Assembly: GCA_950022655.1 (NCBI GenBank)
Contig: OX465584.1
Location: 56,781,789-56,845,788 of the forward strand
DNA: 64,000 nt
Origin: Alentia gelatinosa
Lineage: Eukaryota; Annelida; Polychaeta; Phyllodocida; Polynoidae
Reading direction: 5' to 3'
In this document: positions 35,128 through 46,526 of the stretch, one piece after another
Numbering within the stretch: position 1 is the stretch's first letter
Layout of the letters: every line of letters begins with the position of its first letter
Translations under genes and position numbers: made by a program
Notes under the pieces: generated by a model
Database searches by the model: none
What the model was told of the DNA's origin: nothing
The model's input: the letters and a program-made list of their open reading frames with translations, nothing else

Positions 35128-35399
35128 GGCCCGGCGTCCACCTACTACGATATGGCTCCGATATGGTCTACGATGCACCTCCCGATACAAAATCAAAATC
35201 GCGTCGGAAGGTCGGGGCAGTTGACCACATTTCTGTGATTCGACACCGATAAAAACCCAATACAATGCCTGCTGGATTGGCATGTCTAGACACATGCCTA
35301 CGATTTTGCACCTTCCCAATATGGCCCCGATTTTGACATTTTGTATCGGTGCCATATCGGGAGGTCTACGATTCTATCATAGTAGGTGGACGCCGGGCC
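35128..35399 (-). mobile_element. Harbinger-like MITE (family A) with TAA duplication
   Basis: GGCCCGGCGTCCACCTACTA on the left and TAGTAGGTGGACGCCGGGCC on the right. TAA lies directly on both sides (35125-35127 and 35400-35402). Confidence 0.9.
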
Positions 35400-35520
35400 T
35401 AAAGAGCTGGTTCTGCCAACACACAAGATATAGCGAGATTAGTCACAATTTGGTTGTCTTTCTAAATCTTGCTAGGTTTTGAATAATTGCGTGCATATTT
35501 ACCGCGATGCATCAGTTTGG
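35400..35520. other. spacer
   Basis: No feature recognised. Confidence 0.4.
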
Positions 35521-35971
35521 TAAAGGGGGGCGTCCACCAACCATGACAAGGCTACGATAATGGGTTCCCGACAAGGTCCACAGTTGGCCTACGATTGAAG
35601 GCCTTGTCGTGTTTTGTGGACCCCAGTTCCCAACAAGAGTCTACGACAAGGCCACGACAAGGCCACGATTTGGCTGCAGTTGGAAGCTTGTCGGGCGCCT
35701 TCTGACAAGGCTACGACAACATGGAACATGCTCAATTTTTCCCGTGACTGGACCCTTGTCGTGGAGTGTTGTGGTTTCCTCGATACCACTGTTGTAATGT
35801 GTCGGTACCATGGACATCTTTTTTACGGGAACCAGCGATGTCTACAACACGCCCCGACAAAGCTGCCGCAGAGCCCCCCTTCTTACGCCAAGGCTGCGAC
35901 AAGGCGCCGATTGAAAATTTCTTGTCGGCTCTTGTCGTAGCCTTGTCGTAGTTGGTGGACACCTGCCTTTA
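35521..35971. mobile_element. MITE/foldback with GGCGTCCACCAAC ends (family L, about 450 bp)
   Basis: The left end GGGGCGTCCACCAACCATGA pairs with the right end GTAGTTGGTGGACACCTGCC. The interior is built from repeated ACAAGGCTACGACAAGG words and their inverse. The terminal GGCGTCCACCWACTACGA resembles family A, which suggests related transposases. Confidence 0.8.
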
Positions 35972-36318
35972 AAGCACCTGTGCCGTGTTCTTATCGCAAT
36001 AGATCGTAGTACACCGTGATATGTCGGCAATAGATCTTGAGGTGTCACAGTCATGGAATACCAAAATATACACACATCATGAAAAAGTGCACATATCATT
36101 GCGTGTGACGTACTGCAACAAAGGAGGTATGATATATTGCGACACTATAAGATATAACAAGATATATCAAGATATACCATGGCAAATCCATCGCGTTGGT
36201 GGAACCAGCCCTTTAAAGGAGCACTATCAACTTGTAAAAAGTCATAAGCAGTGCAGAGATTGTGATACATGGTTTACACAATTAACACTGGTTCTCCACC
36301 AACTAACTGATAGTTGAT
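35972..36318. other. unassigned
   Basis: AAGATATAACAAGATATATCAAGATATACC at 36148-36178 is a short 11-bp tandem. No gene seen. Confidence 0.4.
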
Positions 36319-36780
36319 TAAAGAAGAAACCAACAAGTTTAGGTCAGATTCATCGTTTTCCAAAGTTTGATGCATAGTGATATGAACAAGGCGAAGCCGA
36401 TTCGATATCAGGTATAATACAAAGACATTGGAGAACAATGACTTTGTCCAAAAGCAAGTTGCTTTCATGTTTATCTCCCCTTTGGACACACTAAAGAATG
36501 GATAACACACAGGATATAGACCATGGAAAACGGACTGCAATACTTATAGGGGCATGGAGAACGAGTTCCCAATGTAAAGCCAATGGGACTAAAATACCAG
36601 AGGTATGACAGTAAACTTCAATGGGTTTCTGAATTGATCTCACCCTTGACATTGACTAATTGGCTTATATCGGTGACATATCCTCCCCCCCCATTGGGTA
36701 TTTCTTTCTAAATACTCAACGGGCGTAGGATACAAGTTGAGATTGATAAGTCTATTGGGGAAATACCAGGGGTGAGATAA
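36319..36780 (-). mobile_element. D/C chimera of two bipartite elements
   Basis: The left part (36319-36608) is a D-type element in reverse. Its hairpin, with apex AAGGCGAAGCCGAT (about 36389), comes first, then a body that breaks at CCAGAGG, where GTGAGATAA should follow. The right part (36609-36780) is a C-type body in reverse, without its hairpin, ending GGGGTGAGATAA at 36780. The deletion joins the start of one body to the inside of the other. Confidence 0.75.
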
Positions 36781-37010
36781 ATCAAATAACCTTATCACAG
36801 ATAGAGTTAGAAAACCCGATAAAATTACAGGGATCTCTCATACATTAGAGTAAGGTAAAGGGAACACGCCAAAGCATCTTAACAGATAAGTAGCTGTGGC
36901 TTGGTGGTGCTATCCTTTAACACACTTTGCACGCTGTAATTAATGCACACAATTAACATCCTTAACGAAGTAAACACCCCTTAGCAGTTAGTCTGTTGTA
37001 GCTCAGTGGC
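36781..37010. other. spacer
   Basis: Nothing recognised. 37002-37010 is the left duplication of the next element. Confidence 0.4.
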
Positions 37011-37225
37011 TAGACTGGCTTCAGACATTAGGGGAAGTCCAAATATTGCAAAGTAGTTCTATATCTTAATTATAGATTGTAAGATCCTGCTCAGAAATTT
37101 TTTCCCTCAAAGAGAAATATAACGGCCTTGCCTAAACACCTTGAGCCAAATACTCTCAATGCGAAACAAAATGTTTTATACCTATACCTTAATTATGTCC
37201 ATAATCAAAGCCTTGGGCAAGTCTA
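37011..37225 (+). mobile_element. TAGACT-family element (215 bp), long type, 9-bp duplication
   Basis: Starts TAGACTGGCTTCAGAC and ends GCCTTGGGCAAGTCTA. The flanks CTCAGTGGC and CTCAGAGGC differ at one base. The segment ACATTAGGGGAAGTCCAAAT also occurs inside the composite element at 13.1 kb. Hence the GTAGCTCAGTGG just upstream is flank, not a tRNA-derived SINE head. Confidence 0.9.
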
Positions 37226-38189
37226 CTCAGAGGCGCACTTGCACTCATGCGAACTAGATAAAATAATTCTGCTTGAAACAAAGAGGTGTTTTTTTACTGG
37301 ATAATACTTAATTGATAGCCCCATATCACGTTTATAAAGACCGTAATAAGCATGTGATGTAAAATTCATATCTAAATGAAATCGTTCCCTGAGCACTGCT
37401 CATTATGCCAAATTAGAAGTATTACCATTTTCATGATACGTCAGCGCTTTGTTATTAGTCTTCAAATACTGTTTACATATAACAATAGTAAGTACAAAGT
37501 CCCAGTTTATCACAGCTAATTGCCACCTGTCATGGTACCTGGTCTCATGTAATCATAAACATTAACATTCAGAGAGTACAAGGTGGGAGGGTTTTGTTTA
37601 GTTTCGACATAGTTACCTCATCAGGTCGATCAAGGGCAAATAACCATGACAACAATATAAAGTCTTCTCTTATTCCTAGCATTGTTTCCTCCATCATTAA
37701 CAGGGACTCTCGAAGAGTATCTTTCTAGTGCACAAGGTAGGTACATGTATATATGACATACAGTGGTTCTGTGATGTCACTAATTAGTAATAATTGATTC
37801 ATCAAAGTGCATTTTATAGCAAGACAATATCAATATGCTTCACATGAATATGTAGGATGTATTATTATATACCTGTGCTCAAACTCACTACGATTACTGA
37901 CTGCTCCTCGCGGTATAGTAATAATACCATATACCAAAAGTACTCCATCTAGCTTGGTATGCATCGTCTTTGGAATTGACATACAGAGTGCTTTGAACGA
38001 CATACGGAGTGCTTTGAAAAATAACGCCTTGGTGAGTACGGCCGTGAGACAAACCTCTGCGTACACCTCCCATACACGAGCGCCAACATAGTAATTCTAT
38101 ATTACATACATTCGGGCAATGTAGGTGAAGGGTAACCATTTTCATAAATATAAAGGTACACATGTATATGAACATGTGTATGAATATCT
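37226..38189. other. unassigned AT-rich stretch
   Basis: No gene, RNA or repeat recognised. ATACAGAGTGCTTTGAACGA and ATACGGAGTGCTTTGAAAAA at 37980-38020 form one local 22-bp duplication. Confidence 0.4.
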
Positions 38190-39037
38190 ATTTTTATTGA
38201 GTGAATGCAAACACAGGGAAAACACACTATATTACACATTTATGTATACATGTGCTATGTTGTTTTTTGGTGTGCTTTTTGTGTACAATTTCCTTTTATT
38301 GAATCATATAGTAGTACAATCGTGTCTCATATAGGTACATACAATAATACTAATTCAAACCAGGTGGGAACTATTTAGACACCAGTTCTAAATGCATATT
38401 CAATGCATACATTACTTTATTTGCACATTAGTATCCCCTAAACGGAGCTTAGTATTGTTTGAATAATTCCCCTATTTGAGAAGGGTCAGGGCTGAGCAAA
38501 TATTAAACAATATCAATGTGTGAAGTAGGACGTCGATCCATGGTTATCGATAATCAATTATGTTGTTCTTCTTTATCACATCACAGTATTTCATTTAAAC
38601 AGTTATTTATATATTTGTTTCTTATTACATATACATGTACTTGATAAACTGCCGAATGAGACATATTCTCATGTATCTCTATTGTCGCGGACCCATCCAA
38701 GCTCTTACCCTTGTGTATATCGAGGCTACTCCAGTGATACTGTACAATCAGGGTGATACATGTACGTTTCATTAACTATATCTAATCATGTCACTGGGGT
38801 GGGCGTAGCTACTGGCATAGCCATGAGAACCAGTTGCACAGCAACTGAGGCTAGTTGCCACCTGTGTTGAATTAGTATTATTGTATGTACCTATATGAGA
38901 CACGATTGTACTACTATATGATTCAATAAAAGGAAATTGTACACAAAAAAGCACACACAAAAACCAACATAGTACATGTATATATAAATAAGTAATATAG
39001 TGTGTGTTTCCCTGTGTTTACATTCACTCAATAAAAA
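38190..39037. mobile_element. large foldback: about 180-bp inverted arms, 490-bp centre
   Basis: 38190-38368 is repeated in inverse at 38858-39037 with few differences. Shared words include CAATTTCCTTTTATTGAATC, ATAGTAGTACAATCGTGTCT and GTACATACAATAATACTAAT. The centre holds no recognised gene. It may be a foldback transposon or a local inverted duplication. No target duplication identified. Confidence 0.85.
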
Positions 39038-39204
39038 TAATAATGAACATCTGTTATTTGGTACTCATACTTATGACAGCTCTGAGAGGAGATACTGTAC
39101 TGTACGGAGTACCCGTACTATGCAGCTAGACCGATGTTATTTAAAAACTCTCATTAGAATCAGTCCAACTAGATCCCCAAACTCAGAATAATAGTATCGA
39201 ATAC

Positions 39205-39508
39205 TATCGTAAAACTGGATGAGTTTTAATCTTGTCCACTGTATGCTATGACTGGAGTTTGGCATAGTGACTTCATGAGGCGAAGCCGAGTGAAGTCCGC
39301 AGCCAAAACTTCAGGAGTGGCATGCGGTGGCCACGATTATAACGAATCAGGTTTTGATTTTATCCTACCCTGTCTCCTCGATTTTGGAATATTATGTAAT
39401 AACAATTCTGTATGCCACTAGTGGAATATAAAACTCTGTATGCCTGTCAGCGTGGCATACGGAAACTCGATGTTAAGCCTATGGGATTTTATATTAGGGG
39501 TAGGATAA
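39205..39508 (-). mobile_element. bipartite hairpin element, B type (full length, 304 bp)
   Basis: Same ends as 6410-6713: TTATCCTACCCC at 39508 and GTTTTACGATA at 39205 (minus strand). Apex GAGGCGAAGCCGAG at about 39278. It is followed by GTATTCG beyond the 3' end, resembling the GTAY seen next to C-type copies. Confidence 0.92.
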
Positions 39509-40109
39509 ACCATTAGATTCCGTCATACAAAACCCATTGAACACCTTGAAGGGGGACAGTCAGCTCTTGAGTTGGGGATTGCAAATTGAAGTAGAGGGGG
39601 GCGCTCAAAATGTATCAAAATGTGTCAGGCTTATACGCCCTTGACGAGGGGGAGGCCCCGCCCAGGCCTCATTGGCACGCCCTCGTTTGATAGTGAGGGT
39701 GCCCTATAAGGTATTTTCATCGCCCGGGGGGCCCGGAGGGTGACAATAAGGTGGGCTCATTAGTGGCGATAACAGGTACAATGGTTCACAATGCGGCCCA
39801 GCCTCTCCACACCACGACCGGGCCTATTCAACAAGCCCGCTGTTCCTGAGAGAAAATCAGTCTGGGGAATTTTTTCTCTTAACCCAGTCTCAGAGCTGGA
39901 TTTAAGGATGGAATACTTGCCTTGATAGTGATATATAAATGGAGCGGATTTTTAAGTAATCACAGATGGTCAGTATTTGTATGACGGTTATGTGCTTCGT
40001 GGGGTTATAAAAAGGTGAAGATGATAATAGTAAGATAACGCAAGACTCTCCCAAGACTGAATTCTAGGAGGTGATCTCTGGTTGACTCCTACCCATGTAA
40101 CCCTGTACA
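39509..40109. other. unassigned; GC-richer patch at 39630-39760
   Basis: GGGGGAGGCCCCGCCCAGGC near 39650 and CCCGGGGGGCCCGG near 39720. No gene recognised. 40101-40109 is the left duplication of the next element. Confidence 0.4.
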
Positions 40110-40202
40110 TAGACTTGCTCAAGTCTTTGATTATGAACAATCCTAATAATTAGAATAAATCAGTATGAAATACATTCCACTAGCAGGTTCAGGAACCAAC
40201 CT

Positions 40203-40497
40203 TTATCTCACCCCAGATATTTTTTCTCCATAGACTTAACATTGGAAACTCGTATCTAACACCCATTAGATATTTAGGAAATATATCCAATGGGGATAAT
40301 GTCACAAATGTTAGCCCATTAGTCAATATTAAGGGTGAGATAAATTCAGAAACCCATTCAAATTTAGGGTTAGAGCTCGATCCCATCTCATTTGAATCAC
40401 ATAGCAATTCACGCTGCTTCGCCTTGTGAATTACTACGTGATTCAAACTCGATGGGATACGAGCTCAGACCCTAAACTTTCATGGGTTTCCTCTATA
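40203..40497 (+). mobile_element. bipartite hairpin element, C type (nested)
   Basis: Starts TTATCTCACCCC and carries CCATAGACTTAACATTGG and the inner inverted end AAGGGTGAGATAA. Hairpin apex GCTGCTTCGCCTTG near 40415. Ends GGGTTTCCTCTATA, then GTAT. 295 bp, one base shorter than the copies at 17.2 and 53.6 kb. Confidence 0.92.
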
Positions 40498-40535
40498 GTA
40501 TCAACCAGGCCAAGGGGAGTGTAGGTGGAGGAGTA

Positions 40536-40874
40536 AAGCCTGGTTCTCACTAAGCGATATTGGGGCATTCAGAAGGCACCGGCTATCAGCCAAAATTTCT
40601 AGGAATTTGCCGAGTCACCAAGTGGGAATGCAAAATGGCAAAATTGTCAGCGACTATAGCCCAACCCCCCGTTGTTCGGACTTGAGTCGGTGACTGGATT
40701 CCCTCTAAAAAGGGCACCAGTTCAATTTCAAGCATGTTTGGAAAATATCAGGGCATAGTCGACTAGACTGAGTCTCTGACTAAGCCCTCCCAACCACTGT
40801 GCGACTGCCGTTTCCCGGCGATTATGCCCAGCTTTAGTCTCAGTGGCAGGAATCGCCAAATGGGAATGGGCCTT
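40536..40874 (-). mobile_element. family K MITE (nested, inverse orientation)
   Basis: AAAGCCTGGTTCTCACTAAG at the left matches the right end of 29176-29513, and AAATGGGAATGGGCCTTTA matches its left end. Confidence 0.85.
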
Positions 40875-40955
40875 TAGGACGGAGTGTGGTGGCGGTCGGC
40901 AGGCAGTAGGAGAGGTGGGTAGGACACAGAGACTGAGCCCAGTCTACCCTGTACA

Positions 40956-41563
40956 CTGTCCCCTTGTATGAAACACCGCCCCAATATGCCCTCTGCAGCA
41001 ACAACGCCCCCTGTCTTGTGTATCGGGTACGAGGACATTGTCCCTCAGTCTATAGGGCCCAGCGGCCATTGCCAATGTGCACATAAATATGGGTAATAGA
41101 GAGAAAAATTCTCTTTTCTTTTCTCTTCAAAAGGATAGATGAAAAAAGCGAGACAAAAGGGATCGGAATGGGATGTATTGTGTGATACATAATGCGGAAT
41201 CACCTTGTGATTATTTCCCTATAATTGTTTGTGTACTTTTTAGATGTGAACTGGGAAAAGAATCAGAGATTGCATATTTAAGTGCAGACTGCATACTAAA
41301 GAATACAAAGGTAGCGATTATTACTGAACTTCAAAGGAATCTTACATTGTCAACAGTCCTGCTAATGTATTGTCATTTAGATAAATGACGCTATGAAACG
41401 AGAGTCCAGCACCCTTTAAAATCTATTATTAAGGTTTATTGATCGATATCTCTTAAAAATCTGCATAATTATGAGAAATAAAATTGCGATCACGTCTTAT
41501 CTGGCGAAATTTGTACCTCTAGATATAAAAGTAGAAACCATATATTTGCACACGTTCTAGTAA
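40956..41563. other. unassigned
   Basis: Nothing recognised. Short frames only. Confidence 0.4.
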
Positions 41564-41904
41564 TATACGGAAACAGGGTTACTGTGTCTGTACGTGATAA
41601 ATACGCGGTAAAATTGATGATAAAACGAACCGATGCCGCAGGCAGAGGTTCGTTTTATCGTCAATTTTACCAAGCATTTATCATGTACAGACACAGTATA
41701 CCTGTTTTCGTACTATTATATACCTTAGAATATCAAACTTTTGACTTTGCTTCTGGGCGAGTTTTTGGATTTTGCCGCCGTACATGCCCCGTACACAACA
41801 TACATGTATACCCCGTACGTCACCTAGGTGTCGTACGTGTATAAGTACGACATGGGTAGGAGCGGGCGGTATGTGTAGGATATACCGCCACAGGTATATA
41901 ATAA
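41564..41904 (-). mobile_element. bipartite hairpin element, TTATATACC type (family N)
   Basis: On the minus strand the body runs from TTATATACCTG (about 41901) to its inverse at about 41702 and contains CGTACGACACCTAGGTGACG. The hairpin (41564-41690) pairs TGTGTCTGTACGTGATAAAT, GGTAAAATTGA and AACGAACC with their inverse. The end is CTGTTTCCGTATA. The second copy is at 46983-47275. Confidence 0.82.
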
Positions 41905-41908
41905 TAGG

Positions 41909-42290
41909 CAGTTCACACTGTGCGTTTTGAGGTACATAGGTACGGTTAGTCTGAGACTGGGTGTACCTTCGAGCGCTCAGCACGGCAGAGCACACAGTGT
42001 GAGCTGCACGCTTCCCGCTAGTCTGAGACTGGGTGTACCAGGTACGCCCAGCCTCATACTGGAGGTACCTGGAGGTTAAAAGCATTTTTTGAATATCAAA
42101 TATGTTTGTACTACTAGTCTCAGAATGGGCGTACCTATAGGTACCTCCAGTCGCAAGCTTTCCAGTCGCAAGGGAGGTCGAGGCTGATTCACACATATAT
42201 TTGTGCATACCTTGCCAACTGGGCGTTCCTCCAGTTTCAAGCGCGGTACCTCCAGTCTCAGGCTAGAGGTACCCTCTGCAAGCCCCCCCC
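41909..42290. mobile_element. CAGTTCACACTGTG-end MITE (family O), rearranged
   Basis: CAGTTCACACTGTG at 41909 has an inverse partner CACACAGTGTGAGCTG near 41992. TCTGAGACTGGGTGTACC and GGTACCTCCAG words recur several times up to 42275. The intact-looking relative is 60353-60622. Its start lies a few bases after family N. Confidence 0.6.
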
Positions 42291-43129
42291 CCCCCCCCAA
42301 AAAAATAAAAAAATTCGCACAATATGAACTGGCATTAAGGATTAATCTCTCCATTATTGCATATTTTATCAATATTCCCATTCAGGATACATATCTCCCG
42401 GAAAAAGTATATTTAATTTCTTTTGTTGGTTGATTAGATATATTTTGCTAGATTAAAAACTATCCTCCGAAACTACCAGCCTTAACTGTCTTTAAGTGCT
42501 AAATGTCCAATATTTTCATATGGGCAATTGTAAAATAAAGATGAAGCATACCTTTGTATGGCTTGATGATGTCGCTAGAACGGGATCCAGTGTGGTATGA
42601 CCATGAGACAAAGATCCAAGAATATCCTACAAATGAAAGCAAAACATATCTTAAAGGTTTGGGTGCAAATTTCATCTTACGAGACGGGTTTCCTCCCTTC
42701 GTCAATCTCTCTGAAATTTGTTGTCACAACACATATATATCTTAAAGGTTTATTTCTAAATAGAGTGGTTGAAAAGACGTCACAACTCCGTGATCTTATT
42801 GATTATTGCATATCATCAAATTACAACAATAAGTCTGTGAAATGGACTGAATGGCACCATTTCAGTAATATGATACCATCATCTGGACAGAGATAGACTT
42901 TCATATTGTATCTAGTGGGGTTTCTTTTCATCATCGACCTGCACTTTTCATGAGGTGCACTTCCCTGTAAAGTCAATTCTAGGTTCTTATCCTCACACAC
43001 AAAAACATCCACCATTGGTCTTCTGTGCATGCTCCAGCGTTCGATTTAGCCCCGAGAGTGACATCCCATGGAAAATGCCTGTCTCTCCAGAATGGGAGAA
43101 AGTGGACCCTGCCCTTATGTGTAGTCTAC
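42291..43129. other. unassigned
   Basis: C run then A run at 42282-42310. No gene or RNA recognised. Confidence 0.4.
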
Positions 43130-43560
43130 GCTCGTCGCCAGTCCATTGTGACCGGGTCCGCGCGGACAATAACAACAACAGACGTCCCTGACTCTTTCCC
43201 CTGACGTCTGATTCCGCTGAAGGCCAGCGTCTCAGTCGACAAATCCACCAATCAGAGCCCACAATGAGCGGATCCCGCACGCCCACGCCTCAACCAATCA
43301 CAGCCGTCGACACAAACCCACCACGACCGCCGCGCCCTCTCACGGGCGCCCGGGGAGCCACAAACGTCAGGCCGACAAAGCCGCCACAATCGGCATTGTG
43401 AGACCTTAAAAGCAGGCTGTCGACCCCCACGAGAAAAGGCGAGAAAAAGCGATAGTGCGGCGGGGACGGGAGGGCAGCGATGGATAGATAGGAGGCGGTG
43501 GCCGTCCACAGGGGAGCATATTGATGGCCATGGTCTCCTCTGGGCAAGACCAAGGGCTAA
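43130..43560. promoter_or_regulatory. CpG-rich segment with two CCAAT boxes (candidate promoter)
   Basis: ACCAATCAGAG at about 43248 and ACCAATCACAG at about 43294 match the NF-Y CCAAT consensus. The surrounding 300 bp are CpG-rich (CGACCGCCGCGCCC). GCATTGTGAGACCTTAAA at about 43393 is nearly repeated at 49541 (TATTGTGAGACCTAAA) next to a similar GAAAATGGCGG/GAAAAGGCGAG context. Direction is unknown. Confidence 0.4.
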
Positions 43561-44840
43561 CTCTCCCAGGATGGGAGCGGCCATTACTAACCCCATCATC
43601 TTCCTCGAAGAGGGGAGCAGCCATTACTAACCCCGTGTTCTTCCTCCAGGAGGGGAGCGGCCATTACTAACCCCATCATCTTCCGCCAAGAGGGGAGCGG
43701 CCATTACTAACCCCGTGTTCTTCCTCCAAGAGGGGAGCGGCCATTACTAACTCCATCATCTTCCTCGAAAAGGGGAGCAGCCATTACTAACCCCATCATC
43801 TTCCTCCAGGAGGGGAGCGGCTATTACTAGCCTCGTCATCTTTCTCGAAAAGGGGAGCGGCCATTACTAACCCCATCATCTTCCTCCAGGAGGGGAGCAG
43901 CCATTACTAACCCCGTCATCTTCCTCCAAGAGGGGAGCGGCCATTACTAACCCCGTCATCTTCCTCCAAGAGGGGAGCGGCCATTACTAACCCCATCATC
44001 TTCCTCCAAGATGGGAGCGGCCATTACTAACCCCATCATCTTCCTCCAAGAGGGGAGCGGCCATTACTAACCCTGTCATCTTCCTCCAGGAGGGGAGCGG
44101 CCATTACTAACCCTGTCATCTTCCTCCAGGAGGGGAGCGGCCATTACTAACCCCATCATCTTCCTCGAAGAGGGGAGCAGCCATTACTAACCCCGTCATC
44201 TTCCTCCAGGAGGGGAGTGGCCATTACTAACCCCATCATCTTCCGCCAAGAGGGGAGCGGCCATTACCAACCCTGTCATCTTCCTCGAAGAACGGAGCAG
44301 CTTTTACTAGCCTCGTCATCTTCCTCCAGGAGGGGAGCGGCCATTACTAACCCCATCATCTTCCTCCAAGAGGGGAGCGGTCATTACTAACCCCATCATC
44401 TTCCTACAGGAGGGGAGCGGTCATTACTAACCCCATCATCTTCCTCCAGGAGGGGAGCAGCCATTACTAGCTTCGTCATCTTCCTCGAAGAGGGGAGCGG
44501 CCATTATTAACCCCATCATCTTCCTCAATGAACGGAGCAATCATTACTAACCCCATTATCTTCCTCGAAGAGGGGGGCAGTCATTACTAACCCTATCATT
44601 TTCCTTGAAGAACGGAACAATCATTACTAACCCCTCATCTTCCTCAAAGAGGGGAGCGGCCATTACTAACCCCATCATCTTCCTCGTAGAATGGAGCGGC
44701 CATTACTAAACCCCATCATCATCCTTGAAGAATGGAGCGGCCATTACTAACTCCATCATCTTCCTCCAGATTAGAAGCAGTCATTTTTAACTTTATCTTT
44801 TTCGTCAAAGAACAGAGCGGCCATTACGAACCCCGTCCCT
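43561..44840 (+). repeat. 40-bp minisatellite, about 32 units
   Basis: The unit is AGGGGAGCGGCCATTACTAA followed by CCCCATCATCTTCCTCCAAG. Units are most uniform from 43600 to 44300 and decay toward 44840, where insertions and substitutions accumulate. It directly adjoins the CpG-rich segment. The first unit (GGATGGGAGCGGCCATTAC) looks like the founder bordering unique sequence. Confidence 0.97.
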
Positions 44841-45219
44841 CCGTTTACAAAAATAACAAAAAAACATAGAGACAATTGCGGTAGGCAATGTTAAAAAGCA
44901 GTGAGCATTTTGAAAAATGCCGGTCAGTTCATTCCTTTTTTACATAGAGTTTATTGTATGGAAATTGCCTCCACCTCTGCCTCATCAGTTGATGGGAAAC
45001 GAGTATGTTTTCTTATCAATATCCCTTCTTAAAATATACTTTATGAACACTTCCTTGAAAATTCCAGTAGTGAATATCTTCAAATTGATATGTCCCATAT
45101 TATGTCAGTGATATACTATCATGAGACACAAAATTAATATGATTGACAACAAATTTAATCTGTACTGACTTTAAAGTACTATTATGATAAACAACTATGG
45201 AATTATAAACTTATACTGG
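44841..45219. other. unassigned AT-rich stretch
   Basis: No feature recognised. Confidence 0.4.
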
Positions 45220-45527
45220 TGTTTATTGGTTTTGTGAATGTTTTTATATGATTGTTTATATCAACGAGTATACTCATTGTTTATATGGCATGAGTTGTCT
45301 TCACAGAATGACATCATGAAGCAGAGCTGAGTGATATCTGTAGCAGAAGACAACGAACACCATGTAAACAATTATATGAAATTGAGTGACATTTAGATTT
45401 TATCCTACCCCATCACATGTCTTTAACTTCATATCCCACCAATGACATACAGATATTTTATGGCATAACTGCGGCATATGCTCATACCATGTTGGGTCTA
45501 TGAAGGTTTATATGAGGGATAGGATAA
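45220..45527 (-). mobile_element. bipartite hairpin element, B-end, strongly diverged
   Basis: On the minus strand it starts TTATCCTATCCCTCATATAA at 45527 and has a decayed CATAGACCCAACATGG block. The inner inverted end is GGGGTAGGATAA. The hairpin has a mutated apex (GAAGCAGAGCTGAG on the + strand, near 45321). The left limit is approximate. Confidence 0.65.
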
Positions 45528-46224
45528 ATATGTAGAAACATTTTTTTTCAAATCAGGGTCTTTGGCTTTCACCTTGACAAGGACATTTGAAAATCCCATT
45601 TGTGGAGGACCCATCCCATTACCCAGTGGCTGGCGTCACAATCCTCCGATTCATGCTTATTTGGGTCAGTCTTATCTGAAAGGAGACCCATTGCAGAGAA
45701 GGTCCCATTGAGAGGAGCCAGTCTCACAGAAAGGTGTTTTTCAAAGCGTGTAGGTCGTGGTGGAGGCTAGCCTGCAGGTGAGACAATATGCGGAATGTTG
45801 GCAACTCGTGCGCTATTGTAGGCCAGGGATTCCTCCGTCCAGACGCTATTACCACGTGGTCGACTGGCCTCAGTGTACACAGAGGAATATTCAGTCCCCA
45901 TCGCCATCTACTGTGTAGTACTAGCACATGTTCTATTGGTGTCACCGGTATGTAGATGTTAGGGACTACCACTCGAAAGGTTGGGACGTTAGGGCCCACT
46001 CATCGGGACGTTAGGGCCCACCTTTCATATCATCGATATATATCACTGAAATATATGCTTACATGTCAAATCGTGACTTACATTTCATGAAATTTGCGAA
46101 AATCATGTTATTTCTACGTCATTTGTGTCATTTTTAGCACTAACATGCTAACAAACATTAACCAATTCAGGTGGGCCCATTTATGCCATTTCTCCCACCC
46201 GGACCCCCTTGCTTTACATTTATG
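45528..46224. other. unassigned; short duplication at 45980-46020
   Basis: GGGACGTTAGGGCCCAC occurs twice in 30 bp. No gene seen. Confidence 0.4.
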
Positions 46225-46455
46225 ACAGTGTTGCGGATCGCAGAATAGCGATCCGAGGGCCTAAACATTGCTCCTGAAATTTTGCGGATCGCGTCGTAAT
46301 TGCATAGCCGCATTTACGTGGACCTTCACAGCACTGTGGATCGTATCGCTGTGGGTTAAATACAGCCTTATCTGATATTTCAAATAACGATCCATGGTGG
46401 CCCCACCAACCCCCACTACTTGTATTTCTACCTATAGGTAATAACGATCCACACC
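46225..46455 (-). mobile_element. fragment of foldback family J
   Basis: GCGGATCGCAGAATAGCGAT through GTGGGTTAAATACAGCCTTA and AACGATCCATGGTGG matches the right half of 12203-12680 in inverse orientation. The GGGCCC ends are missing. Confidence 0.75.
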
Positions 46456-46500
46456 ACCTTTCCTCGATAGTCGCGAAGACCGCCACGTTCACCTACAAGA

Positions 46501-46526
46501 TTAAAATTCATCCGGTTTTACGATAG
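46501..46526 (+). repeat. 3' end fragment of a B-type bipartite element
   Basis: ATTAAAATTCATCCGGTTTT then ACGATA matches the last 26 bp of the B-type hairpin. Nothing else of the element remains. Confidence 0.6.

Larger units (their letters stand above)
40110..40946 (-). mobile_element. TAGACT-family element with perfect 9-bp duplication and two nested elements
   Basis: Begins TAGACTTGCTCAAGTC and ends GAGCCCAGTCTA. CCCTGTACA lies at 40101-40109 and 40947-40955. After removal of the C element (40203-40497) and the K element (40536-40874), roughly 200 bp of the host element remain. The insertion order is TAGACT element first, the other two later. Confidence 0.9.

Noticed and set aside
36990..37030. 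tRNA A-box-like GTAGCTCAGTGGCTAGA, suggesting a tRNA or tRNA-derived SINE
   Set aside because: No clover-leaf or B box. CTCAGTGGC is the 9-bp target duplication and TAGACTGG is the start of a DNA element.
43561..44840. Possible ribosomal or other RNA gene cluster because of regular 40-bp phasing
   Set aside because: The units have no stable fold or known RNA signature and drift gradually, as a minisatellite does.
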